From: Agromyces cerinus subsp. cerinus
GTDB lineage: Bacteria; Actinomycetota; Actinomycetes; Actinomycetales; Microbacteriaceae
Direction of reading: 5' to 3'
DNA length: 64,000 bases
Assembly (NCBI RefSeq): GCF_900142065.1
Contig: NZ_FSRJ01000004.1
Location: forward strand, 372,001-436,000
The first letter of the stretch is position 1; every line of letters begins with the position of its first letter. The translations under genes and the position numbers were made by a program. Below the pieces are notes generated by a model. That model saw only the letters and a program-made list of their open reading frames with translations. It was not told the origin of the DNA and did not search any database. Positions 35,933 through 44,633 of this stretch are shown here, piece by piece.

Positions 35933-37214
35933 GTCGACGGATGCCGTGGCGACGAGCCGCGGCGCCGTGCGCGTGCCGCTCTCGGTGCTCGACCTCGTGC
36001 CCATCGCCGACGGAGACACTGCGGGCGAGGCGCTGCGCAACTCGATCGACCTCGCGCGGCGCACCGAGGCGTTCGGGTACGCGCGGTACTGGCTGGCCGA
36101 GCACCACCTGAACCCCGGCGTCGCCGGATCGGCGCCGCACACCCTGCTCGGTATCATCGCCGGTGCGACCGAGCGGATCCGCGTCGGCACCGCCGCGACG
36201 ATCCTCGGCAACTACGAGCCGCTCCAGGTGGCGGAGTCGTTCGGCACGGTCGCGTCGCTCTGGCCCGACCGGGTCGACCTCGGGCTCGGTCGTTCGGGGT
36301 TCCCGCCGCCGGCTGCGGCGGGCGAGGCGGCGTCACCACCGGCCGCGCCGACGGCTGAGCCCGTGGCCGCGGCATCCGGCGCGCTGCCCAACCGCATCGT
36401 CGACGGTCTCGTCGTGCCCCCGGCGCGCCCGTTCCACGTCGACCGCGCGCGCTTCGCGCTGCAGGGACGGCTGCTCGGGCGCGAGCCCGGCGACGCCGCC
36501 CGGTTCTCCGACACGGTCGACGACCTGCTGGCGTTCTTCGGCGGAGGCTACGAGGGCGACGGCATCCCCATCACCGTGCAGCCGGCCGAGGGCAGCGGCG
36601 TGCAGATCTGGATCCACGGCTCGACCGCCGGCGAGAGCGCCCGCATCGCCGGGCGCCTCGGCCTGCACTACGGCGCCAACTACCACGTCGCGCCGAGCGG
36701 GGTGATCGAGTCGCTGGCCGAGTACCGCGCGCACTTCCAGCCGTCGGCCGAGCTCGACCGACCCCACACGATCGTGTCGGTCGACGTGGTCGTCGCCGAG
36801 ACCGACGCCGAGGCGCGCCGTCTCGCGGCGGGCTACACCGAGTGGGTCCTCTCGATCCGTGAGGGCCAGGGCGCCGTGCCGTACCCGCGCCCCGAGGACG
36901 CCCTGCCCGACTCCGCGCTCGCATCCTTCGAGCTCGCCGCCGTGCAGGACCGCCTCGACACCCGCTTCGTCGGCTCCCCCGAGACCGTCGTCGGACTGCT
37001 CGAGACGCTGCAGCGCGTCACCGGCGCCGACGAGCTGCTCGTCACGACGATCACGCACGACCACGCGCGGCGGGTCGAGTCCTACCGGCTGCTCGCCGAA
37101 GCCTGGTCGGGGGCTGGGCCGGCCGACCCGGCTGATGCGACGGACCTCGCTGACTCCGGCGATTCCGCTGACGTCGACGCCGCCACCGAGCGGGCGGCCC
37201 TCACCGGCGCCTGA
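35922..37214 (+). CDS. Luciferase-like monooxygenase 3
   Basis: A 430-residue luciferase-like protein of the group with the opening PLSVLDLVPIADGDTAGEAL and the motif YARYWLAEHHLNPG (YtmO-like). A low-complexity Ala/Pro insertion of about 30 residues sits near residue 125 (PPPAAAGEAASPPAAPTAEP), and the C-terminus ends in an Asp/Ala-rich tail. Both are unusual for the family but do not break the barrel strands. The start is GTG 35922. Last gene of its operon, it is closed by a bidirectional hairpin. Confidence 0.85.
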   Translation: MSVESTDAVATSRGAVRVPLSVLDLVPIADGDTAGEALRNSIDLARRTEAFGYARYWLAEHHLNPGVAGSAPHTLLGIIAGATERIRVGTAATILGNYEPLQVAESFGTVASLWPDRVDLGLGRSGFPPPAAAGEAASPPAAPTAEPVAAASGALPNRIVDGLVVPPARPFHVDRARFALQGRLLGREPGDAARFSDTVDDLLAFFGGGYEGDGIPITVQPAEGSGVQIWIHGSTAGESARIAGRLGLHYGANYHVAPSGVIESLAEYRAHFQPSAELDRPHTIVSVDVVVAETDAEARRLAAGYTEWVLSIREGQGAVPYPRPEDALPDSALASFELAAVQDRLDTRFVGSPETVVGLLETLQRVTGADELLVTTITHDHARRVESYRLLAEAWSGAGPADPADATDLADSGDSADVDAATERAALTGA

Positions 37215-37233
37215 ACGGGGAACCGTCGTACAA

Positions 37234-37272
37234 ACGGATGCCGCGCGGCCCGACCGGCCGCGCGGCATCCGT
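37234..37272. terminator. Bidirectional hairpin terminator
   Basis: A perfect 17-bp stem (37234-37250 with 37256-37272) with a 5-base loop stands between the convergent monooxygenase operon and the acetyltransferase gene. The arms contain CGGATGCCGCG/CGCGGCATCCG. Confidence 0.8.
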
Positions 37273-37793
37273 CATTCACGGTCCCGTTCGCGTTCCGCGG
37301 CCGCTCGCACCATGCGGATCTCGCGCACCCCGTCATCCACCTGCACGGCGCCGTCCGGGCGGAAGCCGTGCTTGCGATAGAACGCCTGCGCCCGTGGATT
37401 CGGGTCGGCGACCCACAGCGCCGCCGCGTCGTGCGGGTCGATGACGGCATCGAGCAGGGCGGCGCCAGCGCCCGACCCGTGCTCGGCCGCCACGACGTAG
37501 AGCACGTAGAGATGCGTCGCCCAGCCCGGCTCCGGCTGCTCCGGCGGTCCCGCGAGCGCGACCCCGATGATCTCGCCGTCGCGCTCCGCCACCGCGGCGC
37601 GGCTCTCGCGGTAGCGCTCGTCGCTGATGGCGGCGGTCCAGAACCGTTCCCGCGCGTCCGGGAAGCCCGGGTCATCGAGGACCTCGTCGCGCATCAGGCC
37701 GCGATACGTCTCCTGCCACGAGCGCACGAGCACGCGCGCCATCTCCGCGGCGTCCTCGACGCGTGCGGGGCGAACCGTCACTGGGGAGTTCAT
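37272..37793 (-). CDS. GNAT-family N-acetyltransferase
   Basis: A 173-residue GNAT. It has the N-terminal RPARVEDAAEMARVLVRSW, the acetyl-CoA loop YVVAAEHGSGAGAALLDAV (a V..HGSGAGA variant of Q/RxxGxG/A) and the C-terminal YRKHGFRPDGAVQ. The substrate is unknown. In this block it may acetylate an S-substituted cysteine, but the other two GNATs are equally good candidates. ATG 37793; the stop abuts the shared hairpin. Confidence 0.85.
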   Translation of the reverse strand: MNSPVTVRPARVEDAAEMARVLVRSWQETYRGLMRDEVLDDPGFPDARERFWTAAISDERYRESRAAVAERDGEIIGVALAGPPEQPEPGWATHLYVLYVVAAEHGSGAGAALLDAVIDPHDAAALWVADPNPRAQAFYRKHGFRPDGAVQVDDGVREIRMVRAAAERERDRE

Positions 37794-37844
37794 GCCCGAA
37801 CCCTATCGATTGCGATCGCGGTCGCGATCGCCGCTCCGAAGCGC

Positions 37845-37896
37845 GAGAACGACGGATGCCGCGTGGCGCATCGGCCACGCGGCATCCGTCGTTCTC
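37845..37896 (-). terminator. Long hairpin terminator of the amino-acid transporter operon
   Basis: A perfect 23-bp stem (37845-37867 with 37874-37896) and 6-base loop, 6 bases after the stop of the binding-protein gene on the minus strand. This is the longest stem in the window. Confidence 0.85.
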
Positions 37897-37902
37897 CGGG
37901 TG

Positions 37903-38925
37903 CTACTCGGACTTCGGCAGCCCGGGCGGGTTGATCTCGGACTCCTCGACGGCCTCCGTGGTCAGCGCCCAGCGGTCGAGGACCTCCTGGTACGTGCCGT
38001 CGTCGATGATCGACTGCAGAACGAGCTGCACCGGTTCGATGAGCCCGTTGCCCTTCAGCGTTCCCGCCGCGATCGGCGCGGTCTCGGGCCATCCGCCGTT
38101 CAACGTGCCGACGAGCTTCGTCTCACCGGTCGTCGCGGCGCGGTACGCAGCGGTCGCGTTCGGGCCGAACGTGGCATCGACGCGTCCCGACGAGAGCGCG
38201 AGGTCGGATGCCGCCTGGTCGTCGTAGTACACGAGCTCGGCCGGCGCGTCGCCGGCCTCCTCGAGTTCGGCGTTCCACGCGAGCAGGATCTTCTCCTGGT
38301 TGGTGCCCGAACCGACGACGATCTTCAGGCCCGAGATGTCGTCGGCGCCCTCGATCGCGTCGATGTCGCTGTCGGCCTGCACGTAGAAGCCGAGCAGGTC
38401 CTGGCGGTAGCTCGCGAAGTCGTAGAGCTCCTTGCGCTCCTCGGTGACCGTGACGTTCGATGCGATGAGGTCGTACTTGCCCGACTGGATGCCGAGGGGC
38501 CAGTCGGCCCAGTTCACGGCGACCGGGTTGTACTCGAGGCCGAGGCCGTCGGCGACGAGCGAGCCGAGGTCCGCCTCGGTGCCGATGATCGTGGCGTCGT
38601 CGTCGGAGGCGAGCACGCCGAGCGGCGCCGCGAACGGCGAGATCGCCACGGTGAGCTTGCCGGCCTCGATGGGCGTGAACCCGCTCTCCTCGAGCGCGTC
38701 GACGGCGGCCTGCACCGGCTCGATCGTGGGCCGGTCTTCGGCGTTCTGCGACGTGAGGTCGAACTGCGCCGCCGCCTGCACCTGCTCCTCGGTGCTGCCG
38801 GATGCCGCGTTCTCGGCCGCGGCGGAGTTGCCGGCGCTGACCGCCCAGACGACGCCGCCGCCGATGATGGCGATGGCCGCGACGCCCGCGACGATCACCC
38901 CCGCCTGCTTCTTGTTGATTGCCAT
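37903..38925 (-). CDS. Amino-acid-type ABC transporter substrate-binding protein
   Basis: A 340-residue family-3 (polar amino acid) binding protein. The ligand-binding core starts LTVAISPFAAPLGVLASDD and includes YDLIASNVTVTEERKELYDF, the marker motif of this family. The N-terminus is a hydrophobic helix (residues 8-30) with no lipobox Cys. It may be cut after VSA or stay as a membrane anchor, which is unusual in Gram-positives. It is the fourth gene of the GNAT-permease-ATPase-binding protein operon, separated from the ATPase by a stem-loop. B. subtilis ytm/yxe importers of cystine or S-modified cysteine have the same composition. Confidence 0.87.
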   Translation of the reverse strand: MAINKKQAGVIVAGVAAIAIIGGGVVWAVSAGNSAAAENAASGSTEEQVQAAAQFDLTSQNAEDRPTIEPVQAAVDALEESGFTPIEAGKLTVAISPFAAPLGVLASDDDATIIGTEADLGSLVADGLGLEYNPVAVNWADWPLGIQSGKYDLIASNVTVTEERKELYDFASYRQDLLGFYVQADSDIDAIEGADDISGLKIVVGSGTNQEKILLAWNAELEEAGDAPAELVYYDDQAASDLALSSGRVDATFGPNATAAYRAATTGETKLVGTLNGGWPETAPIAAGTLKGNGLIEPVQLVLQSIIDDGTYQEVLDRWALTTEAVEESEINPPGLPKSE

Positions 38926-38982
38926 GAGAGGACTCTCCTAGTGTTGGTTCCGTCCGATAGCCGGGTCGGTTTCTCGGATTCG

Positions 38983-39012
38983 CCCGGTGCGGCAGTGCAA
39001 TGCCGCACCGGG
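38983..39012 (-). terminator. Stem-loop between ATPase and binding-protein genes
   Basis: A perfect 12-bp stem (38983-38994 with 39001-39012) with a 6-base loop, 23 bases after the ATPase stop. It is inside what looks like one operon, so it may be partial or mark a separate promoter for the binding protein. Confidence 0.65.
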
Positions 39013-39035
39013 TTCTTCTCGCCGGGCGCTCTGGT

Positions 39036-39860
39036 CTAGAGCACCTTCGCGAGGAAGTCGCGGGTACGACGGTGCCGGGCGTTCCGCAGCACCTGGCCGG
39101 GCGTGCCCTGCTCGACGATCTCGCCGTGATCGAGGAACACGATGCGATCGGCGACCTCACGGGCGAACCCGATCTCGTGCGTGACGATCACGAGCGTCGT
39201 GCCGTCGCGGGCGAGGCCGCGGATGACGTCGAGCACCTCGCCGACGAGCTCCGGATCGAGCGCCGACGTCGGCTCGTCGAAGAGCAGCACCTTCGGCGAG
39301 AGCGCGAGCGCCCGCGCGATCGCGACGCGCTGCTGCTGGCCGCCCGACAGCTGCCGCGGGTAGTGGTCGGCCTTGTCGGCGAGCCCCACCCGTGCGAGGA
39401 GGCCCTCGGCCAGCGCACGAGCGTCGTCCCTCGTGAGCCGCTTGTGCGCGACCGGCGCCTCGATGATGTTCTCGATCGCGGTGAGGTGCGGGAACAGGTT
39501 GAAGTTCTGGAAGACGAGCCCGACCTGGGTCCGTCGACGCAGGATCTCGGCCTCGCGCAACTCGTGGAGCGTGTCGCCCTTGCGCTCGTACCCGATGTAC
39601 CGCCCGTCGACGGTGATCGATCCGCGGTCGACGGTCTCGAGGTGGTTGATCGCGCGCAGCAGGGTCGACTTGCCCGAACCCGACGGGCCGATCAGCGCCA
39701 CGACCTGGCCGGGCTCGATGGTGAGGGACACGTCGCGGAGCACGGTGTTCGCGCCGTAGGACTTGGTGACGTCCGAGATCTCGACGCGGCCGACGGTGGC
39801 GACCTTGCGCGTCGCGACGTACTGCTCGTCGAACGATGGCGTGAGCGTCGTGCTGGTCAT
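39036..39860 (-). CDS. Amino-acid-type ABC transporter ATP-binding protein
   Basis: A 274-residue ATPase of the polar-amino-acid importer class (GlnQ/TcyN). It has Walker A GPSGSGKST, Q-loop VFQNFNLFPH, signature LSGGQQQRVAIARAL, Walker B VLLFDEPTSALDPE and switch IVTHEIGFAREVAD. The first 25 residues precede the usual start of the domain and are poorly conserved in look. The ATG at 39860 overlaps the permease stop (ATGA). Confidence 0.92.
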   Translation of the reverse strand: MTSTTLTPSFDEQYVATRKVATVGRVEISDVTKSYGANTVLRDVSLTIEPGQVVALIGPSGSGKSTLLRAINHLETVDRGSITVDGRYIGYERKGDTLHELREAEILRRRTQVGLVFQNFNLFPHLTAIENIIEAPVAHKRLTRDDARALAEGLLARVGLADKADHYPRQLSGGQQQRVAIARALALSPKVLLFDEPTSALDPELVGEVLDVIRGLARDGTTLVIVTHEIGFAREVADRIVFLDHGEIVEQGTPGQVLRNARHRRTRDFLAKVL

Positions 39861-41017
39861 GCGGCACCTCCGGTGCGGTACTGGTCGGATGCCGCAGCAG
39901 CGGCCGTCACGACGGGTTCGGGTTGTGCGGGCGGCGGCGGAGCGGCGGCAGTGTGCGCGTCGCCGAGCCGGTTCCATTGCTCCGCGCCCCAGCGGCGGGC
40001 CCGCTGGACGGGCGTCGGCGGCAGCTCGCGCACCGAGCCTCGGGCGTAGCGTCGCTCCACGTAGTACTGGGCGATCGAGAGCACCGTGGTGATGAGCGCG
40101 TACCAGACGACCGCCACGAGCAGCAGCGGGATGACCCGCTGGTTGCGGTTGTAGATGACCTGCACCGTGTAGAACAGCTCGGGCAAGGCCACGATGAACA
40201 CGACCGAGGTGCCCTTCACGAGCCCGATGATCTCGTTGAACGCGTTCGGCACGATGGCGCGGGCGGCCTGCGGCAGCGTGATGCGGAAGAAGCGGATGCT
40301 GCGGGGCAGACCGAGCGCGCCGGCGGCCTCGAGCTGTCCCTGGTCGACCGAGAGGATGCCCGCCCGGATGATCTCGGCCGAGTAGGCGGCTTGGTGCAGC
40401 GAGAGGCCGATCGCCGCCGCGGCGAAGGCGCTGATGAGCGTCGTGGTCGGGAACTCGACGATCCAGAAGTCCGTGGTGAACGGCGTGCCGAGGCCGAGCG
40501 TCGGGTAGAGGTATCCGAGGTTGTACCAGACGAGGATCTGCACGACGAGCGGCACGGACCGGAAGAACCAGATGTACCACCAGGCCGCCGCGCCCAGCAG
40601 AGGCGACTTCGACAACCGGAACACGGCGAGCACCGCGCCGAGCACGAAGCCCGCCACGCCCGCGACGACCGTGAGACCCAGTGTCAGCCACAGGCCGTTG
40701 ATCACCGACGGTGCGAAGAAGTACTCGGCGAACACGTCCCATTGCCACTGCGGGTTCGTCGCGAGCGACCACAGGAACTGGAGGATGACGAACGCGACGA
40801 TCGCCGAGAGCACCCAGCGACCCCAGTGCTTGACGGGCACGACGCGGAGGCCGGCGTCCAGTCGGCCACCCGCCGGACCGGACTTCGCTACGGCATCCGC
40901 CGTGGCGGAGCTCGCCGACGTCGTGTCGTCGGTCGTGGCGTCCGCATCGGTCGCGGGCGTCGCCGCTCCTGCGGCATGCGCCGTGGTCTCGGATCGGGGG
41001 GCGACGATGCGACTCAT
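39857..41017 (-). CDS. Amino-acid-type ABC transporter permease with long termini
   Basis: A 386-residue HisMQ-type permease, longer than the usual 220-300. The core (residues about 70-320) has the docking motif EAAGALGLPRSIRFFRITLPQA and WYIWFFRSVPLVVQIL. The N-terminal 55 residues are Ala/Thr/Asp-rich and the C-terminal 50 are Pro/Ala-rich. Both look disordered and cytosolic. A single permease gene implies a homodimeric channel. The ATG at 41017 overlaps the stop of the GNAT gene upstream. Confidence 0.9.
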   Translation of the reverse strand: MSRIVAPRSETTAHAAGAATPATDADATTDDTTSASSATADAVAKSGPAGGRLDAGLRVVPVKHWGRWVLSAIVAFVILQFLWSLATNPQWQWDVFAEYFFAPSVINGLWLTLGLTVVAGVAGFVLGAVLAVFRLSKSPLLGAAAWWYIWFFRSVPLVVQILVWYNLGYLYPTLGLGTPFTTDFWIVEFPTTTLISAFAAAAIGLSLHQAAYSAEIIRAGILSVDQGQLEAAGALGLPRSIRFFRITLPQAARAIVPNAFNEIIGLVKGTSVVFIVALPELFYTVQVIYNRNQRVIPLLLVAVVWYALITTVLSIAQYYVERRYARGSVRELPPTPVQRARRWGAEQWNRLGDAHTAAAPPPPAQPEPVVTAAAAASDQYRTGGAA

Positions 41018-41517
41018 GCGCGGGCTCCTTCGGTGACGAGCGACTTGTCGAACGCGTGGATGCCGATCTGCTCAGCCGGGAGCGACGTGTCGAAGCGAGG
41101 CGTGTACCCGCTCGCCAGGTAGAGCGCGACGGCCTCGGGCTGGCGTGGCCCGGTCGTGAGCGTCACGGCGGTGTAGCCGCGGTACCGTGCGACGGCCTCG
41201 AGTTCGGCGACGACCCGTCGACCGAGGCCGCGGCCGCGATGGTCGGGGTGCGTCCACACGCGCTTGAGCTCGGCGGTGCGATCGTCGAATCGCTTGAACG
41301 CACCGCCCGCGACCGGCTCGCCGTCCTCGAGGATGACGAGGAATGCGCCGTGGGGTGGCGCGAAGTCCGACGCCGGATACCGGCTCAGCTCCGTGCTCGC
41401 ACGTTCGCCGAAGAATTCGCCGTAGCGGCCGTCGTACTCGCGCTCGAGGTCAGCGAGCAACGGCTTCGCCAACGTGTCGTCCGCGCTCACGTGCCGCACG
41501 CTCAACTGGGTGGTCAT
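41014..41517 (-). CDS. GNAT-family N-acetyltransferase, first gene of the importer operon
   Basis: A 167-residue GNAT with motif A VWTHPDHRGRGLGRRVVAELE (matching RxxGxG) and YLASGYTPRF near the end. It is coupled (ATGA) to an amino-acid importer. In Bacillus yxe and ytm operons the corresponding GNAT (YxeL, YtmI) N-acetylates the imported sulfur amino acid, so the same job is likely here. ATG 41517. Upstream lies a gap with a 10-bp inverted repeat. Confidence 0.87.
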   Translation of the reverse strand: MTTQLSVRHVSADDTLAKPLLADLEREYDGRYGEFFGERASTELSRYPASDFAPPHGAFLVILEDGEPVAGGAFKRFDDRTAELKRVWTHPDHRGRGLGRRVVAELEAVARYRGYTAVTLTTGPRQPEAVALYLASGYTPRFDTSLPAEQIGIHAFDKSLVTEGARA

Positions 41518-41685
41518 CGCTCGCTCCGTTCTGCTCGTCGATACATTCCGCCGCCGTGATGGAGCGGGTCGTATCGAAGCTACGGAGCGGCAGAGGGCCC
41601 GGCAACGGGGTGATTCATGGAGCGACCGATATCGTCACTCCACGTCACCCCGGCGCAGGAACACCGGAATCTCGGCCTACGCAGA

Positions 41686-41722
41686 TCGACACATGACGAA
41701 TTCCGTCGCCGACATGTGTCGA
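41686..41722. repeat. Inverted repeat in the gap between importer operon and oxidase gene
   Basis: Arms TCGACACATG (41686-41695) and CATGTGTCGA (41713-41722) are perfectly complementary around 17 bases. It could be a terminator for the oxidase operon, which ends 22 bases away, or an operator for the importer operon. The remaining 200 bases of the gap show no other feature. Confidence 0.5.
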
Positions 41723-41743
41723 ACTCCTACGCCCGGCCGCCGA

Positions 41744-42859
41744 TCAGGTGGCGGCGAATCGCCCCAGGCGGAAGACGCCCGGAGCGGGGTGCCCGTCGGC
41801 GAGGTCGGCGAGGATCCGGCCGACCGCGGGCGTGAACTTGAAGCCGTGCCCCGAGAATCCCGCACCGACCGTGATCGGCCCGGTCGAGTCGAGCACGAAG
41901 ACCGAATCGGGCGTGGTCGTGTACGTGCAACTGATCGGGGTCGCCGTGTCGGCGTCGACGCCGGGCAGCCACTCACGGGCGTAGCGACGCAGCGCGGCGA
42001 ACTGCACGGGCTCGGCCTCGTAGTCGCGCAGGTCGGGGTCGACGACCGGGCCGACGCCGTGCCATCCGGCCTTGACGCCCTCGCCGGGAGTGAGCATGCC
42101 GTAGGTGCCCGAGTACCACCAGTCGTCGTCGGCACCCGGATGGTGGTTGAACCCCGGCCAGGTGATCGAATCGCCCCGGACCGCGAAATGCGCGGGCTGC
42201 TCCTGCGTGACGACGAGGCGCGGCAGGTCGACGAGACCGCCGAGCAGCTTCGAGGTCCAGCCGCCGACGGCGACCACCGCGCGGCGGGCCGTGATCGTGC
42301 CCCGGTCGGTCTCGACCTGCACGCGGTCGTCGTCGAGCACGCGGATGCCGCGGGCAGGGCTCTCATGGCGCACGTCGGCGCCGCGGGCGGTCGCCGCCGA
42401 CTGGAACGCCCGCACCGCGGCATCCGCATTCAGGCGACCCGCCGTCGGCAGGTGCAGCGCCCTCGTCGTGAAGCGGATGCCCGGCCAGCGTCGCCCCGCC
42501 TCGTCGGGTGGCAGGACCTCGCTCGGGATGCCGACCGCGGCGAGCGCGGCGCGCACGTCGTCGTGACCGGGGTTGTGCCCGTGGTCGACGAGCCCCACCT
42601 GGTCGAGGATCGCGATACCCGTCTCGGCCTCGAGCTCGCGCCACTCGAGCTGCGACTCGAGCAGCATGGCGACGTGCGTGGACTCCGCATAGGCGAGGTT
42701 GAAGTTCCGGGATGCGCCGTGCGAGGCGCCGTTGCGGTGGCCCGGCGCGAAGCGCTCGAGCAGCGTGACCTCGCGGCCGCGACGAGCGAGGTTCCACGCG
42801 GCCGAGGAGCCCATCGCTCCCCCGCCGATCACCACGACCTCGGTGTCGACGGCCGTCAC
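41744..42859 (-). CDS. FAD-dependent amine oxidase (SolA / monomeric sarcosine oxidase type)
   Basis: A 371-residue DAO-family flavoenzyme. The dinucleotide fold is VVVIGGGAMGSSAAWNLARRG. The Cys of SCTYTTTPDSVFVLD is the expected site of covalent FAD attachment in monomeric sarcosine oxidase and N-methyltryptophan oxidase. GAGFSGHGFKFTPAVG closes the active site. It would oxidise an N-methyl or secondary amino acid to aldehyde or keto acid plus amine. The start is GTG 42859, overlapping the GNAT stop (GTGA). Last gene of the DUF1684-monooxygenase-GNAT operon. Confidence 0.87.
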   Translation of the reverse strand: MTAVDTEVVVIGGGAMGSSAAWNLARRGREVTLLERFAPGHRNGASHGASRNFNLAYAESTHVAMLLESQLEWRELEAETGIAILDQVGLVDHGHNPGHDDVRAALAAVGIPSEVLPPDEAGRRWPGIRFTTRALHLPTAGRLNADAAVRAFQSAATARGADVRHESPARGIRVLDDDRVQVETDRGTITARRAVVAVGGWTSKLLGGLVDLPRLVVTQEQPAHFAVRGDSITWPGFNHHPGADDDWWYSGTYGMLTPGEGVKAGWHGVGPVVDPDLRDYEAEPVQFAALRRYAREWLPGVDADTATPISCTYTTTPDSVFVLDSTGPITVGAGFSGHGFKFTPAVGRILADLADGHPAPGVFRLGRFAAT

Positions 42860-43410
42860 GAGGCGATCCCGAGCTCGTCGCGCCCGCCCTCCGCTGCGGC
42901 ATCCACGTCGATGGTGAACGCGAGCAGCCGGAACGTGCGGCCACCGTCGACGATCTCGCGCTCGCGGTCGAGCAGGCGGGTGAACCCGAGCTTCTCGTAG
43001 AGCGCGTGCGCCCCCACCATCTGCGGGCCGCTGTTCATGACCACCCGGTCGAGTCCGCGCCGGCGGGCGAGCTCGATCACGTGGCGGGTGAGGAGCGCGC
43101 CGACACCGCGCCCGCGGGCCGACGGATCGACGGCGAGCAGCCGGAAGTCGAGCTCGCCGGGCTGCGCCAGCGGGGAGATCGTGCGGCCCGGACGAGGCGT
43201 GGCGACCGAGCCGAGCAGCGTTCCGGTCGCGGCATCCACGGCGACCCACACCTCGTGCTCGGCGGCCCGTTCGCCGACCGCGAGGATCGACGCGCGGTAC
43301 TCCTCGGAGATCTCGTACTCGAGCTCGTACGCACGTAGCGACAGCGCGGCAACCTCGTCATGCTCGTGCGGGCGCGCGAGGCGGACCTGTGGCGGCTGGG
43401 TGTCACTCAT
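42856..43410 (-). CDS. GNAT-family N-acetyltransferase
   Basis: A 184-residue GNAT with motif A RLLAVDPSARGRGVGALLTRHVIE and the second motif MVGAHALYEKLGFTRLLDRE. Substrate unknown. It is coupled to the oxidase gene downstream and lies 37 bases after the fourth monooxygenase. It is the third acetyltransferase in the block. ATG 43410. Confidence 0.87.
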   Translation of the reverse strand: MSDTQPPQVRLARPHEHDEVAALSLRAYELEYEISEEYRASILAVGERAAEHEVWVAVDAATGTLLGSVATPRPGRTISPLAQPGELDFRLLAVDPSARGRGVGALLTRHVIELARRRGLDRVVMNSGPQMVGAHALYEKLGFTRLLDREREIVDGGRTFRLLAFTIDVDAAAEGGRDELGIAS

Positions 43411-43447
43411 CGATCCACGATCCTACGGGCGACGCCTGACGCGCCGG

Positions 43448-44611
43448 TCACCGGGCCGCGCCCTGCGACTCGGCGAGTCGGCCCACGGGCGCCGATGCGG
43501 CATCCACGATGGCCGCGGCATCCGCCTCGACACCGCCGCTGACCGCCGGCCGCAGCGCATACGGATCGCCCTGCCCCCAGAGCGTGCTCGGGAACTCGCG
43601 CCGCGCGACGGGCGCGACCTCGGCCGCGAACCGCTCGACGAGCTCGACCTGCTGCTCGACGGGCAGCGTCGTGGGCAGGCTGATCGACTGCAGGTCGTGC
43701 CCGAGCGCGCCGTGGAAGCGGCCGATCTTGTCGATGACCTGCTGCGGGCTGCCGACGAGCGCGGGCCCCTCGGCGATCGCATGGTCGATGTCGCGGAACG
43801 GCGAGTTGTTGCCCGGCACGTTCGTCGCCGCGATGAGCGCCTCGTAGACCGGGCCGTACAGCTCGCGCGCCTGCTGCGTCGTGTCGGCGATGAACAGCGC
43901 ACCGGCGCCGGCGCCCACGTAGGCGAACCGCGGGTCGTGGCCGCGCCGGGCGACCTCGTCGCGGTAGTGCTGCACGAGCACCGCGTAGTTGTGCAGCGGC
44001 TGGATCGCGTTCGCACTGAACAGCGGGTCGCCCCAGCGCGCGGCCAGCGCGGCTGACGCGAGTGTGGTCGCCGACCCGTGCCACACTCGCGGCGCCCCGG
44101 CGTACGGCCGCGGCAGCGTCGTGGTGCCGCGCTGGGCACGCGTGTACGGCGTCGCCTCCCAGTCGACCTCGGTCTCACGCCAGAGTCGGCGCAGCAGCGC
44201 GTACCGGTCGGCCAGCAGCTCCCACTGGTCGTCGATCTCGAGCCCGAACAGCGGGAACTGCGCCGCCTCGTTGCCCTTGCCGATCGTGAGGTCGAGGCGC
44301 CCGCGCGAGAGCTGGTCGATGGTCGCGTAGTCCTCGGCGACCCGCACGGGATCGAGCACGGACAGCACGGTCACCCCCGTCTGCAGGCGGATCGTCGAGG
44401 TCACGGCCGCGATCGCGCCGAGCAGCACGGTGGGCGACGACGAGAGGAAGCGACCGGCATGCCGCTCCCCTACGGCGAATGCGTCGAAACCGAGGCGTTC
44501 AGCCCGACGGGCGAACTCGACGGTCTGGTCGAGCCGCTCCGCCGGGCTCACGAGCCGGCCGGTGACCGGGTTCTGCACGTAGGGGACGATGTCGAGGATC
44601 TGGAAGCGCAT
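43448..44611 (-). CDS. Luciferase-like monooxygenase 4
   Basis: A 387-residue luciferase-like protein with MRFQILDIVPYVQNP at the start, FDAFAVGERHAGRFLSSSP, TIDQLSRGRLDLTIGKGNE and GSPQQVIDKIGRFH near the end. It differs in subgroup from the three enzymes of the opposite operon, so is unlikely to be a recent duplicate. FMNH2 supply by the reductase at 31 kb is expected. ATG 44611 is 22 bases after the DUF1684 stop. Confidence 0.85.
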   Translation of the reverse strand: MRFQILDIVPYVQNPVTGRLVSPAERLDQTVEFARRAERLGFDAFAVGERHAGRFLSSSPTVLLGAIAAVTSTIRLQTGVTVLSVLDPVRVAEDYATIDQLSRGRLDLTIGKGNEAAQFPLFGLEIDDQWELLADRYALLRRLWRETEVDWEATPYTRAQRGTTTLPRPYAGAPRVWHGSATTLASAALAARWGDPLFSANAIQPLHNYAVLVQHYRDEVARRGHDPRFAYVGAGAGALFIADTTQQARELYGPVYEALIAATNVPGNNSPFRDIDHAIAEGPALVGSPQQVIDKIGRFHGALGHDLQSISLPTTLPVEQQVELVERFAAEVAPVARREFPSTLWGQGDPYALRPAVSGGVEADAAAIVDAASAPVGRLAESQGAAR

Positions 44612-44633
44612 GGGAGTCTCTCTCTTCGAACGG

